Shown here piece by piece: positions 31,735 through 43,628 of a stretch of DNA of 64,000 nucleotides; the stretch's first letter is position 1, and each line of letters starts with the position of its first letter. Below the pieces are notes generated by a model. That model was given only the letters and a program-made list of their open reading frames with translations. It searched no databases and was not told where the DNA came from. A program made the translations under genes and the position numbers. This DNA comes from Zarea fungicola (Eukaryota; Ascomycota; Sordariomycetes; Hypocreales; Cordycipitaceae): the NCBI GenBank assembly GCA_900169235.1, contig FWCC01000304.1:1-64000 (forward strand), read 5' to 3'.

Positions 31735-34700
31735 ATGGGGCTCCCAGACCCTACCACACCGCTCGACTGGTCCGGCTACATTGGCGCCATCCACGAAATC
31801 TTCCACAAGAATGCCTTGAAGAACCCCGACGCGCCCTGCGTCACAGAAACGGCCTCCTCCACCACACCCGAGAGGAGATTCACCTACAAGCAAATCTATG
31901 AGGCATCCAACATCTTGGCCAACCAGCTCCACGAAGCTGGCATCACCAATGGCGATGTGGTCATGATCTTCGCCTACCGCTCCGTCGAGCTTGTCATCGC
32001 TTTCATGGGAACCCTCGCTGCCGGAGCCACAATCACTGTCCTCGACCCTCAATATCCCCCGGCTAGACAACAAATCTATCTCGAAGTCTCACGACCAAAG
32101 GCCCTCATCACCATTGGCCGAGCCAAGGACGAGAACGGTGCCTTTGCGCCCCGGGTCCAGAAGTACATTGACGAGGAGCTTGGCCTGAAGCTCCGAGTGC
32201 CCGAGCTACGAATTAGCGATCATGGCCATCTTACCGGTGGCGAGGTTGACGGCAAGGAAGTCTTTACTGACGCTCAAACCAAGGCCGCAGCGCCTCCCAA
32301 TGTCCTGGTGGGACCCGACTCAACAAGTATCCTGAGCTTTACCAGTGGTACGACATCTACACCCAAGTACGAGATCCTCCCCTTTTTTCTTTAACAGTAG
32401 CTGATTATTTCTAGGGGTGTGTTGGGCAGACATTACAGCTTGGCCAAGTACTTCCCGTGGATGGCCAAGACATTCAACTGGACATCAGAGACAAAGTTTG
32501 CTTGTCTGAGGTAAATCATACCAAAGACGATATCTGCTCAATCATCAACTAACCTAATCAATAGCGGTATAAGCCATGATCCTATCCAGCGAGACATTTT
32601 CAGCCCCCTCTTCATGGGCGGTGAGCTCATCTGCCCTGCCCGCGAGAACATTGCACACGAGAAACTCGCCGAATGGTTCCGTGACCACAAGCCCAACGCA
32701 GTTCACTTGACACCCGCCATGGGTCAGATTCTGTGCGGTGGCGCCAAGGCTGAGTTTCCTTCACTAAAGTGGGTTCTCTACGTCGGTGATATCCTGACCA
32801 AGAAGGACTGCGCTTCCCTACGCAAGCTGGCACCCAACGCCGACATCTGCGCCGCATATGGTACCACAGAGACGAGCCGCAGCGTATCATACTACCACAT
32901 CAAGAGCCACGCCGAGGACCCCAATGCTTTGGAAAATTTTGGAGACGTTGTTCCTGCCGGAAGGGGCATCGAGAATGTCCAGCTCCTCGTCGTCAACCGG
33001 GAAGACCCAACCAAGCTCTGTGGAGTCGGTGAGGACGGTGAGATTTACCTGAGAGCAGGTGGTTTGGCCGAGATAAGTCCCCGTCTTCTTCTGCTATGGG
33101 AAGCCCATGCTAACATTTTGCCTCTACGGATATCTAAATGATCCGGAAAAGACAAAGGAAAAGTTCCTTGACAACTGGTTCGTCGACAACCAGAAGTGGG
33201 TGGAGGCCGACAGCAAGGTTGCTGATCTCGCCAAGGAGCCTTGGAGAAAGTATTACAAGGGGCCACGAGACAGAATCTACAGAAGTGGCGACTTGGGTCA
33301 TTTCTTGGATGACTCTGGCAACTGCGCCATTACTGGCAGAGCCGATGATCAGGTCAAGGTCCGTGGCTTCCGTATCGAGCTCAACGAAATTGACAGCAAC
33401 TTGAGAGGCCACCATCTGGTCCGTGAGTGCAAGACACTGCTCCGAAGAGATCGCAACGAGGAGCCGACACTGGTCAGCTACATTATTCCCGAAGAACAGG
33501 AGTGGCCCAAGTGGCTCGCAGAGCGCGGCTTGGAAGATGCCGAGGATCAAGGAACTGAGATCGGGCCCGTCACAGTCTATTCCAAGCGTTACAGGCCAAT
33601 GCAGGCGGAGATCAGAGACCATCTCAAGTCTCGCTTGCCAGTTCACGCTGTCCCGACGTATTTCATCTTTCTCAAGAAGATGCCTCTAAACCCCAACGGC
33701 AAGGTTGACAGTCCCAACCTGCCTTTCCCGGATGCGGCCCTCATCTCGGAAGAAGCCTCAGAGGAGGATCTAAAGAGATGGGAGACGCTCAGCAGCACTG
33801 AAAAGCAGATGGCAGAGTTGTGGGCCACGTTGATCAATGGTTTGAACGCCAAGACTTTGCAGCCCGAGTCTGACTTCTTCGAGAATGGAGGACACAGTCT
33901 TTTGGCTCAGCAGCTTCTTCTCACCGTCCGCAAGGACATGGGAACCAACCTGTCCATCACCTCGCTGTACTCCAGCTCAAACCTCAGGGATCTCAGCGCA
34001 CAAGTTGACCGCCAGCGGGCGGGCGTTGCGGACGATTCCGCCGCCGCGACAGAGAATAGCGAGGCTGCCTATGCCCAGTCACTTGAAACGCTTCTAGGCA
34101 GCCTCGATGCCAAGTACCAGACGGCGGACCCTGCCACCCTCTCACCAGCCAGCAAGACGACCGTCTTTGTCACTGGCGCCACGGGTTTCCTGGGCTCCTA
34201 CATCGTCAGAGACTTGCTCGCGCGTGAGAACGTGCACGTCATTGCACACGTCCGCGGAACCAAGGGTGTCCCAGCTGCGCTCGAGCGCCTTCAGAAGTCG
34301 CTCCGCGGATACGGCGTGTGGCAGGATTCCTGGGCCCCCAGACTCAGTGCTGTTATTGGTGACCTGACGCAGCCGCGTCTTGGTCTTGATGACGAGACGT
34401 GGAAGATGCTCGGCGATGCCGCCGATGTGGTTATTCACAACGGTGCTCTCGTCCACTGGGTCAAGCAGTACAAGCATCTCGAACGTAGTAATGTGCTGTC
34501 AACGATCGATGCCCTTGGGCTGTGCAATCAGGGCAAGCCGAAGCTCTTCTCCTTTGTCAGCTCGACAAGTGTGCTAGATACGGATCACTACATTAACCTG
34601 TCACACGAGCAGACGAGCACCGGAACTGGCGCCGTCATGGAGGCTGATGACATGATAGGCAGTGCTACTGGTCTCGGCACTGGCTACGGCCAGACCAAAT

Positions 34701-35507
34701 GGGTATGTCAAAAACTTTGAATGAAATTTTCTTTTGGCAATATATTCTAATAAAACGCAGGTATCAGAAAAGCTTGTCCGTGAGGCTGGCAGACGTGGCC
34801 TTCTCGGATCCGTCGTTCGCCCTGGCTATATTCTCGGCGACGCTGCGACGGGTGTTTGTAACAGCGATGACTTCCTCTTGCGTATGCTCAAGGGCTGCAT
34901 CCAGCTTTCTAGCCGCCCACACATCATCAACACCATCAACGCGGTGCCGGTCGGCCACGTCTCGACCGTCGTCGTCGCAGCGAGCTTGAACCCCGTTGCC
35001 GCCGCACCGCCCTCGGTTGGCGACGACATGGGAGTCCACGTCATCCACGTCACTGCCCACCCGCGCCTTCGCATGAACGAATACCTGTCCATACTGAACT
35101 ACTACGGCTACGATGTGCCGGAGGTAACGTACGAGGACTGGAAGGCGCAGCTCGAGACGTTTGTCTCCGCCGGCCCCGTGAACAAGGATGCAGAGCAGAG
35201 TGCCCTGATGCCGCTGTTCCACATGGCAACCAACGACTTGCCCGCGACGACACGCGCGCCCGAGCTGGACGATCGGAACGCCGTGGCGGTGCTCAAGGCC
35301 GATGCGGACACGTGGACGGGGCTGGATGAGAGCTCGGGCGAGGGCATCAATCGGGAAACCGTGGGCAGGTTCTTGCGGTACCTGGCCGAGACGGGATTCT
35401 TGGCGTGGCCGACGGTGAAGCGTGCGAGGGAGCTGCCGGCGGTGAAGGAAGGTGTTGTTGCCGCTGCGGCCAAATGGGGTGTAGGAGGACGCGGTGGTTC
35501 AGCATAA
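31735..35507 (+). CDS. LYS2: L-2-aminoadipate reductase large subunit
   Basis: Five exons (31735-32366, 32415-32510, 32565-33072, 33128-34702, 34761-35507) give 1185 residues, close to filamentous-fungal Lys2. Order is adenylation ([12 protein letters not shown] at 201-212; [13 protein letters not shown]), carrier ([11 protein letters not shown], phosphopantetheine Ser669) and NADPH reductase domain (TGATGFLG at 761-768; YGQTKW at 932-937). It activates, tethers and reduces 2-aminoadipate to its semialdehyde, the fungal lysine route, and needs Lys5 for phosphopantetheinylation. Introns 1, 2 and 4 are GT-AG of 48, 54 and 58 nt. Intron 3 (33073-33127) has AT and AC ends; it is required because read-through meets a TGA and no GT-AG choice keeps the conserved GLAEGYLNDPE. 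The ATG at 31735 precedes conserved sequence; the frame upstream has no ATG. Confidence 0.95.
33073..33127 (+). other. AT-AC intron (U2-type) in LYS2
   Basis: The 55-nt intron starts ATAAGT and ends CTCTAC, with GCTAAC at 33109-33114 as branch site, 13 bases before the end. Both flanks fall on codon boundaries (GCC GAG / GGA TAT) and restore Lys2 homology exactly. The junction cannot be slid to other ends because the bases at the borders differ. ATAAGT equals the usual GTAAGT with G1 replaced by A; it is unlike the U12 donor ATATCCTT. Confidence 0.85.
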
Positions 35508-37832
35508 CGGATGTTGGCATTTTCAGGTCACAAAAAGAAAATATACTCTGGTGAAGTAGAGAGGGCCTTGGATTAAAATGAATAAATAAAAGGTGGGCCT
35601 TTGAGATATTTCCTTTGAAATTAAAAAAAAAAGAGAATAGTCATGCATTATAAGTTTTTCTCTACTTGCGATTTTTGCTCAGCACGCTCGTCGCAATAAA
35701 TGCGGCCGCCACAGGGACAGGGTTGGACCGGGCGGATATAGCCCGACACACCACCATCCCTGGGAAAAGGTTTAGAGATTGCGGGAAAAGGTGTTTTTCT
35801 CTTCATCGAACTGTTTATTCGCAGCCAGCCACGCCGCACGGCCCACGAGAGGCTGCGGAGGCCGGGCTCACGTTAGCCGACTCATCAGCCCGCGTTTCTT
35901 TATAGTGAGGTCCGGTCTGGCGGCTGGCTGGCATCGAAATGACTTGGTGGCCACTCAAATCACACGAGGTTACTGCTGCATAATGAAACTGCGTTGCGGC
36001 CACTCAAGGCAATCCGTTTACGGCCGTAACTGGGCCAATACTACTTCTGATTGGAACAGCCATCCTCCGCATCCCTGCCAATTCCGGATATTGAGAACGG
36101 ACAAGGATAGGCTTTATTCCAAACTTTACAATTTATTCACACACGTAGATTACTTGGCCCTACTGTGTAGTTTGACCTTGGGGATCTGTTTGTCTGCGTG
36201 GATCGTCCAAAAACGCCAGTTAACGAGATAGCCACCCTGATTGTCCAGGAAATCGGCCGCCATCAGCACAGAGGCTCATATATTTGCTTTTTAAATGAAG
36301 ACTGGTTGAAAGGACCTAGATCCGTAAAATAATAGAACAGTAAGGTGGAACCTGAGTCCAAAGTCAGGGTAGCAAGAATGGTTGCGGGAAAAGTGACTAT
36401 AGTACCTTCCTCGTCTATTCAAACAAGTAGGTTCCGTCAAGTTGGCTGTGTTCAGAATAATAAGTCAAGCTACAGGGGTAATATGCCAGTAAAATGTATA
36501 TAATTTAAGAGAAATAATAAAAATGCTATATATATATAAAGTTCTTTCCTATTCTTGGAGTGCTTTGACAAAACTAAGGTTGGTTATTCCACAAAACGCA
36601 CACCAAAACCGGGGGGACTTTTTGTCACCTCACAGTATATTTATAGTTATATACCAACGACTCGGTATTCAACATTTTGCACATCACTTTCCTGAATTCA
36701 GCGACTCTACGCACATTCCCAAGCATGTAATACACTACCCAAGGAAAAGAGGATGTCTAGCCGAATGCTGCATTAGGAGCCCGCTTGTATGGTGGCACCT
36801 AGACTGGGGGTCGGCCCGTATGTCTGGCGCAATTCCAAGTACTCCGTAATTTTTTTGCCTAGTCAGTTGTCGTCGACGATCACCCAACCCATGTAAATGC
36901 AGCCAAGCGCTAACTAGGATGAGACGAAACGAGGCGGTGGGCTGGGAAGGGCTTTCCCAAGTCACAGAATGGGTTGCCCGATACACTGGTGTAATATTGA
37001 TTACTTTTTGGTCTTGTACGATTGCGGGTGCGCCATTTTCCTGGCTGATGAGCAGTTTTAGTTGCGGGTGCCTGGTTGATGCGGTAAATCGGACAAGAGC
37101 GGCTCGACTTGGCTTCATGTTAGTCGCGCCACTTTTGTTGTACAGAGCTGGTTTCTCCCTTTTTCGTGTGTATTTCCCTTGGCCGTTCTTGTTCTTTATA
37201 TGCGTGTGCTTCCTTGCTGGTTACACTCTGGGCTGCTCCATCCGAGACAGATGCCTAACCGCGTGCCGAACATCCGATTCGTGCGTGTCTCGAGTATGTT
37301 GACGATGCAATAGTGCGGCGATGCTGATGACGATGATGCTCGCTACTGGCCTGCTCTCCACGGCAGGGGGTGTTTATGGGTTAGCTTTTCGGTAAATAGG
37401 CAACTATGTGTTGCTAGGCAATTAATTTGGTTGGTTTGCGGGGACCAGGAGGGGAAAAGAAAACATGTCGGAGATGAGCGGCTTCACTGGTTGAAGAAAG
37501 CAATGGCAAACGAGCCCAATTTTGGGGTGGCCAGCTGCCAGCGGCTGTCTGTGCTCCAAAAAAAAATTATAATAGTAACTAGACCGCCCAGGAAATTTTT
37601 GGGGTCTCTTTTGAAATTCAATCGGCTCTGCCGAATTTATTTTTATTTAAATCAACTTTTCCCCTCCTCAAATTTCCTTGGACTTACGGACAGCTTTTTT
37701 GTTCTCTTTTACACTGGACGACAAGCCTCTTTTCGTCTCCGTCTCCTCTACATCTACATCCCATCGAACGTCTTCGCTGCCGTACCGGGTCAAATCAAAG
37801 ACACAGACAGCTTGAGACAGACATCCATCACC
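35508..37832. other. 2.3-kb intergenic region
   Basis: Between LYS2 and the aminotransferase, both plus. Holds a TATATATATA run at about 36528 and one TACGGAGTAC copy. The last 250 bases form a CT-rich leader. No gene supported. Confidence 0.5.
36839..36848 (-). repeat. Dispersed intergenic motif TACGGAGTAC, copy 4
   Basis: Exact 10-mer on the minus strand (GTACTCCGTA on plus), between LYS2 and the aminotransferase. Confidence 0.8.
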
Positions 37833-40065
37833 ATGTCGTTTAGCGGCCGCAAATTCTCCTTTAACCGTCATACGGGCGCTCCCAAGCCCATGACCAGACG
37901 CTTCTCCAACGCTGAGCCCTCCACCAATGGTACGATCTTTTTGGTCTTGTTCTTTGCTTCTTTTCTTCTTCTTCTTCTTCTTCTTCTTCAAAATCGGCTT
38001 GGCAGACTAGATGGGCCAGTTGACCGCCCGACGTCGCTGCCAAGAACACCTACTCAAGCTTTTCCCCTCCCTACCCCCCCTCGCCGCCACTTCTGAGCTC
38101 CAACTGTGACAAGAGCTACCCCGCGCTATAATCTGACATGGCACCTCTACCGCGGGGCAACTGTCTCTCATCCCGCCTCGTCCCGACCAGCAGTGTCCGG
38201 CAATTGAATTCCAAGACTCGACATTCTTCAAACAATACTATTTTTATTTTATTTTATTATTTTTACTTTCCCTCTTTTTTTTAATACTAACACATCTCCT
38301 TAGAGGTCCAGTCCAAGGTCCACCGTCAGTTCCGCAATGCCCATGAGGGACACATGCCCCATGCCGGCCTCGATGCCAGCCGTGCCTCGACCGGTGTCGT
38401 CTGGTGCACCGAGCGCGCCTGCGAGTTTGGCTACCTGGAGAACCCCGAGGAATGGGCCAACCTCGGACAGGGCGCCCCCGAGGTCGAGGACGACATTGCC
38501 GGCTGCTTCAAGCGGCCCGACACCATTGACATTTCCATGGCCGCCCGCGAGTACGGCCCGACCGCCGGCATCCGGCCCCTGCGCGAGGCCGTCGCCAACC
38601 TCTACAACCACGCCCACCGCCAGGGCAAGGAGAGCCAGTACACCTGGGAGAATGTTGCCATTGTCCCTGGTGGCCGTGCTGGTCTGATCCGCATCGCTGC
38701 TGTCCTGGGCTCTTCCTACCTGAGTTTCTTCTTGCCGGACTACACGGCCTACAATGAGATGCTGAGTCTGTTTAAAAACGTACGTCTTCTCAACTGAGCT
38801 TTTTCTTCCTGCTTTTCTCCCTACTTTTCTACTTATTCTTCTACTTCTTTTTTTTCTGTTTTGCATACAACATGTTCAGTGACAATCGCATTGACATTCG
38901 CATTGACATGACAGTTTGCCGCCATCCCCGTCCCCCTCTCTGAAGAAGACGGCTACCACATCCACCCCGACAAGATCGCCGAAGAAATCGCCCGCGGCAC
39001 CTCCGTCATCCTCACCTCCAACCCCCGCAACCCGACCGGCCGTGTCGTCGCCAACCCCGAGCTCGCCGAGATTCAAGACATTTGCCGTGGTCGCGCCACG
39101 TTTATCAGCGATGAGTTTTACTCTGGCTACAACTACACCAGCAACTGCGACGGAACCACCATTTCTGCCGCCGAGAATGTCGAGGATGTCGACGAGGACG
39201 ACGTCCTAATCATCGATGGTCTTACCAAGCGATTCCGACTTCCTGGCTGGAGAATTGCCTGGATTATTGGTCCCAAGGGTATGTCACTTATTATTATCAG
39301 AAAAAAAAAAGCTTGCTAACTATTTTTTTTTTTAGAATATATTAGCGCGTTCGTGCCCATCCGAGAATGAAAAATCAACTGATAACAGTGACTAATCTTT
39401 TATATACAGTATTGGCTCTTGCGGTAGCTATCTGGACGGTGGTGCCAACCATGCCTTCCAGGAAGCCGCTGTGCCTTTCCTTGACCCCAAGCTCGTCCAG
39501 GAAGAAATGATTCACCTCCAGCGCCATTTCCGTGACAAGCGCGACTACGTCGTCAAGCGCCTTCGCGAAATGGGCTTTGTCATTAAATATGTCCCCGATT
39601 CCACCTTTTACCTGTACGTATTTTGCCCCCCCCCCCCCCCCCAGCTCCTTTCTCTTCCCCTCTTCCTTTCTGTTCTCTATTTTTGCTTCACTGTCATCGT
39701 CTATAAGGTGGTTTGTCTGACTAACTGCCCGCAGCTGGCTGAACCTCGAGGGTCTACCCGATGCCATCTCCGACGGCCTGAACTTCTTCCAGGCCTGTCT
39801 CGAGGAAAAGGTCATTGTAGTCCCCGGCATCTTCTTTGACCTCAACCCCTCGCGTCGTCGTGACCTGTTTGATTCCCCCTGCCATCACTTTGTCCGCTTC
39901 TCCTACGGCCCCAGAATGGATGTCCTCACCAAGGGCCTCGACCGTATCGAAAAGGTCGTCACCAAGTACGTACTTGACGAGAGGAGCACTGTGGTTTTCT
40001 TAAGCGAGTTTCAAATTGCTAATTTTTTTTTCTTTCTTTCTCACAGGTTCAAGAAGTCGACTTAA
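37833..40065 (+). CDS. Class I/II PLP-dependent aminotransferase
   Basis: Seven exons (37833-37929, 38304-38779, 38915-39278, 39336-39348, 39410-39613, 39735-39965, 40047-40065) give 467 residues. Conserved fold-type I features: YGPTAGIRPLREAVA, SNPRNPTGR (substrate-binding Asn), ISDEFYSGY (Asp and Tyr for the cofactor), and DGLTKRFRLPGWR with the Schiff-base Lys. FVRFSYGP provides the C-terminal Arg for the carboxylate. It resembles aspartate/ACC-synthase-like enzymes; the amino donor is not deducible. Exon 4 is 13 nt and is needed to keep frame and to write EYISAIGSCGS. Intron 1 is 374 nt with a TTC repeat and intron 5 has a run of 17 C. The N-terminal 33 residues are basic and not conserved. 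Confidence 0.92.
37963..37989. repeat. TTC trinucleotide repeat in intron 1 of the aminotransferase
   Basis: Nine or so TTC/CTT units, part of the pyrimidine-rich intron. Confidence 0.9.
39336..39348 (+). other. 13-nt microexon of the aminotransferase
   Basis: AATATATTAGCGC, between acceptor TTTTAG and donor GTTCGT. It supplies the residues YIS and completes two split codons (Glu before, Ala after). Skipping it puts exon 5 in the wrong frame; using the alternative donor GTGCCC four bases later also breaks frame. Confidence 0.8.
39626..39642. repeat. Homopolymer of 17 C in intron 5 of the aminotransferase
   Basis: Seventeen C in a row just after the donor; true length may differ. Confidence 0.9.
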
Positions 40066-40998
40066 TTCCAGAAAGTGTTATGTGTGTGTCATGACGTAGA
40101 CGACCTTGTTGAAGCCGCCTCCATCATACATTTTTACGAGATTTTTTTTATGAGCAAAGAATGAGTACCATGTCTGGATTAGAATTGGTTAAACTTTTTT
40201 TTTTGCTATGCAGCCCGTTTTATAGTCTTTCCCCTCTCGTGGTCAGGTGTATTGTGAAAATGAAATTCATTGATTCCCTTTGCGACGACCAACATATTGT
40301 GCTCAACCTCTGGAATGAAAAAGACGATGGACCGTTATTTTTACGTTGGGTTACTGTATAAAGACAATCGACAATGATGTTTGGAGCAGCTTCTTTTAAC
40401 AATCACGTTCTGGTCTTGGCGCTGAAATATACTCAATCTGTTTAATAGCACGAATACCTAGGCTAAATACCTTGCTCCCTTTTTGTACTTTCCCTGTGCA
40501 ATATCGTCATGTGGTTAAATCAGCCCCCTTTCTGTTACTGTCTCTCGACGACATCGCCGTCTTTGCTTTGCTTTTGTCCGATTGTGGCCTCCCGTATCGC
40601 TCGTGTGTTAACCTTTCGTCCACAGCAATCAATCACCAGCATTTACTTTTGATGAAAAAAAATACAAAATTGGCAAAATATCAACCCCCAGCACTGCTCG
40701 TTACCAAAGAATTCAACTAAAAATGATTGCCAGTACATCTCCTTTTCGCTTCCCCTATGTCGCGGGTTTTCTTTCCAAGTCTCGTTAAAAAAAAAGGGGG
40801 GGGGGGAGGAGAAGGAGAAATAAGAAGGGTGCAGTCTGCTTTGAAAATAGAACAAAAAACGTGTGTAAGAAGAGAAGAAAAATACTTTGTGAAAGGAGAA
40901 AGATAGCAAAATCAATATGCCAAGTCAAACTCTTCTTCTCCCGCCTCTGCTTTGCAGCCGCGAAATTAGTTCTCAAAAAAAAAAGGCATACGTATTTT
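40066..40998. other. Convergent intergenic region
   Basis: Lies between the aminotransferase and the coiled-coil gene. Rich in homopolymer A, T and G runs (for example about 40787-40807). No gene seen. Confidence 0.5.
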
Positions 40999-43628
40999 TT
41001 AATGCATGCAAAATACATCGGCCAGCGACACCGAGTGCGCAGAAATATTGGTCCCCGTGTCGTTGCGGCACGTAATCACCGGTGTGGTAACGAGGGCTAC
41101 CCGCCAGTGCTTGGCTTGCAGCTCAAACGGATCCATGCGCGGCCAGATGGGCAGCATCGACTGGCTCGAGAAGCGGCTGCCAATCTCGGGGAAGCGAAAG
41201 TCAAACGTGAGACGGCTCGTGAGGATGCGCGATGACAGCGCCCACGCGTGCTCCGCGACCTGCTCCATGTCCCGGTACGCATCGGCCGGGTTCGCAAGAC
41301 GGTTCAGGAGCGGCTGCAGGTTCGCGAGGAGGGCGCCGGTGATTTCCTCCACCTTGCACTTGTGAAACGGCGTTTCGCGCTCCTTGCTGAGGATGGCGTC
41401 GAGGATGGTGGCCTGCCTGTCGAGGAGGGGCTGGCGAAAGGCGGATGGTTGGCCTGCGAGAAGAAGAAGGAAGGAGAAAAAAAAATTAGTACATCCTCCA
41501 CGCTTTATTTTCTTGCTCTGAATTTTCAGTTCACGTCAACATACCATGTGCTCTCTCCATGTCCTGCTCAAGCTCCATGAGAGCATATGTCGATTCATCG
41601 TCTGCACCGTTCCACGCTGCCGGCGTCCACACGCGATTGACAATGTAGTCAATAATGACGCGCGTCACCAGGCACGCCTTGGAGTTTTCGTTGCGCAAAT
41701 GGTATTCGAGGTATGACGATGCCTCGTGGTCCGACAGAGGGTGGTACGTGGCGAGGAGAATCGGCCACAGTTGCGTCGAACTCATCTTCATGGACGAAGC
41801 ATGGTCCGGCTGGCTGGCATGACGCTCGACAAACGCCCGGATGACGGCGTAAAACTCCATGATGCTCTTATGCCACGCCGCCACGGAGCGCTCGTTCATG
41901 TGCACCAGCGGGGCAAACGTCGATGGGATCAAGGCGCCGCCGCCGCCACTGTTGTGGTTGTGGTTTTGGGTTGCAGTGCTGCGGCTCACCATGGCCGTAT
42001 TAAGACTTACACCACCGCCAGTAGAGTCGGAGCCAGCAGACGGGGGACCCTCAGGATGTCTGCCATAGCGGTTACGAGACGCCGCAGTCGGCGTGCGAGG
42101 GTAGTAGTCTCGCTGGTTCGTGTTGTTACTATTACCGTTGTTGGCAGTGAGACTGGTGCCGCCATTCACAAACGACGCAGATGCATGTCTGCCCCCGCCG
42201 TTGCCACCTCCCATGGGATGCAAACTGACCCCACCCCCAATTCCGTTTTCACCAGAGGTTGGGTTCCACGGATAAAACTCGGCGGCGTTGGGACTGAAGC
42301 GTGAGTTGCTCTGGGCAGCTGTAAATGTCTTGCGGCCAACAGAGCCGCCACGGCTAAAAGACGACATGGCAAAGGTGCTGTTGATACCACCTAGGGATGC
42401 ACCGCGAGGGGCCGCGGGGAGCTGTTTCTGCTGCGGCTCCCATGAGACGGAGGACGACGGCATTTGGGCCCGGCGGGAGAACGGCGCTGTGGATGGTGGT
42501 CGGATGGGGGCACTAACACCGCGAAAGCTACCGATGGGCGCCTGTGTGGTCACAGGTCTCTTGAAAAAATCGGGTGAGGCAAGACCATTCTCCAAATCAT
42601 TGCTGCTGCTTGTCGGAATACCGTAGTCATGGCTGGAATCGGCAGGGGCCAAGTTGGCAGAGCTGTCATGGCTGCTGCCGACACTAGACACTCTATCCCG
42701 GAGGGAAATGAGAGCATCCTGGGCAGCAGGGAAGCTTTCGGCAGACTCGCGTAGCGTATCAATGGCACGAGCGAGGGACTGCTCATCTGGGTGCTTCAGG
42801 ACCCAGAGCGAGCGCCGGCCATTGACCTGCTCTTCGAGATGCGTGTTTCTTTCTCTCAACGTCTTGACAATCAACAAACTATCAGCCACATACTCACATT
42901 CAATGGTTCGGGAGCTGCGATGAAAAACATACCTTGATCAGTTCATCATCACGGTTTTGAGCCGACTTGATCGTGTCTGGTGAGTTCTTTTCGCTCTTCG
43001 CACTGGCCGACTTGTCTGACTGTGCCCGACGTTCAATCTCATTCTGCATACGCTCCTCTAGCTTTTGAATCGTATCGTTCTGCTCGTCAATCTGCGCCTT
43101 GGCAATGTTGGCTTCTATGCTCATCCGAGCCACTGCCTTGTCCGTGTCCTCCTGGTCTAGTGTCAAGTTCATGAGGGCATCCACGAGGGCCGTTGTCTCC
43201 TGACTGATGATCTGTCCCACCTCCTGCAGCTGGGTCACAATATCTGTTGACTGGGCGCCCGCAACGCCAGGCATGCGGCGGAGAGATTGCTGGATCTTGA
43301 CAAGGACCTGTTGCACCGAGCGAGAGTTGATAATCGCGGGCTGAAGCGCAAATAAACAAAACAAGATTGCTGGTTAGTAACGTGGTTTTCTATTGGGCAT
43401 TTTCTAACAGCGATGGAGGGCGGCAGGACTTACATGGTTGTTGGCCATTTGCTTCGACTTTTCCGCCCGCGCTGCGCCGGCAAGCGGCGTCGAGAGGCTG
43501 ATGGAGAGCATGTCGTCAAACCGGTCTTGGTCCTCTTCGTCGGCCACTTTTGATGTAGCTTTAGACGTATAGCCGTCTATTCTGAGTTCCTGTACTGGGC
43601 AGACCGTGGTCGTTTCAGTCTTGCTCAT
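40999..43628 (-). CDS. Uncharacterised coiled-coil protein
   Basis: Four exons (43628-43434, 43340-42933, 42892-41545, 41453-40999) join in frame to 801 residues. Residues 66-230 are helical and rich in Gln, Glu and Lys (QQVLVKIQQSLRRMPG, TIQKLEERMQNEIERR), a probable coiled coil ending in LRERNTHLEEQVNGRR. The middle, about 270-500, is Ser/Gly/Asn-rich and disordered. The C-terminal 250 residues return to folded-looking sequence (HKSIMEFYAVIRAFVERH, LVTRVIIDYIVNRVW, AEHAWALSSRILTSRLTF). I do not recognise the family. Intron 2 is only 40 nt and contains a decoy AG whose use would give an early stop. A scaffold or complex subunit is possible but is only inference. Confidence 0.8.

Noticed and set aside
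33059..33103. GT-AG alternative for LYS2 intron 3
   Set aside because: Removes the conserved GGLAE and leads to a stop soon after.
35785..36395. Repeated GCGGGAAAAG, similar to an E2F-type site
   Set aside because: Only two copies, no cell-cycle gene adjacent, and too short to judge.
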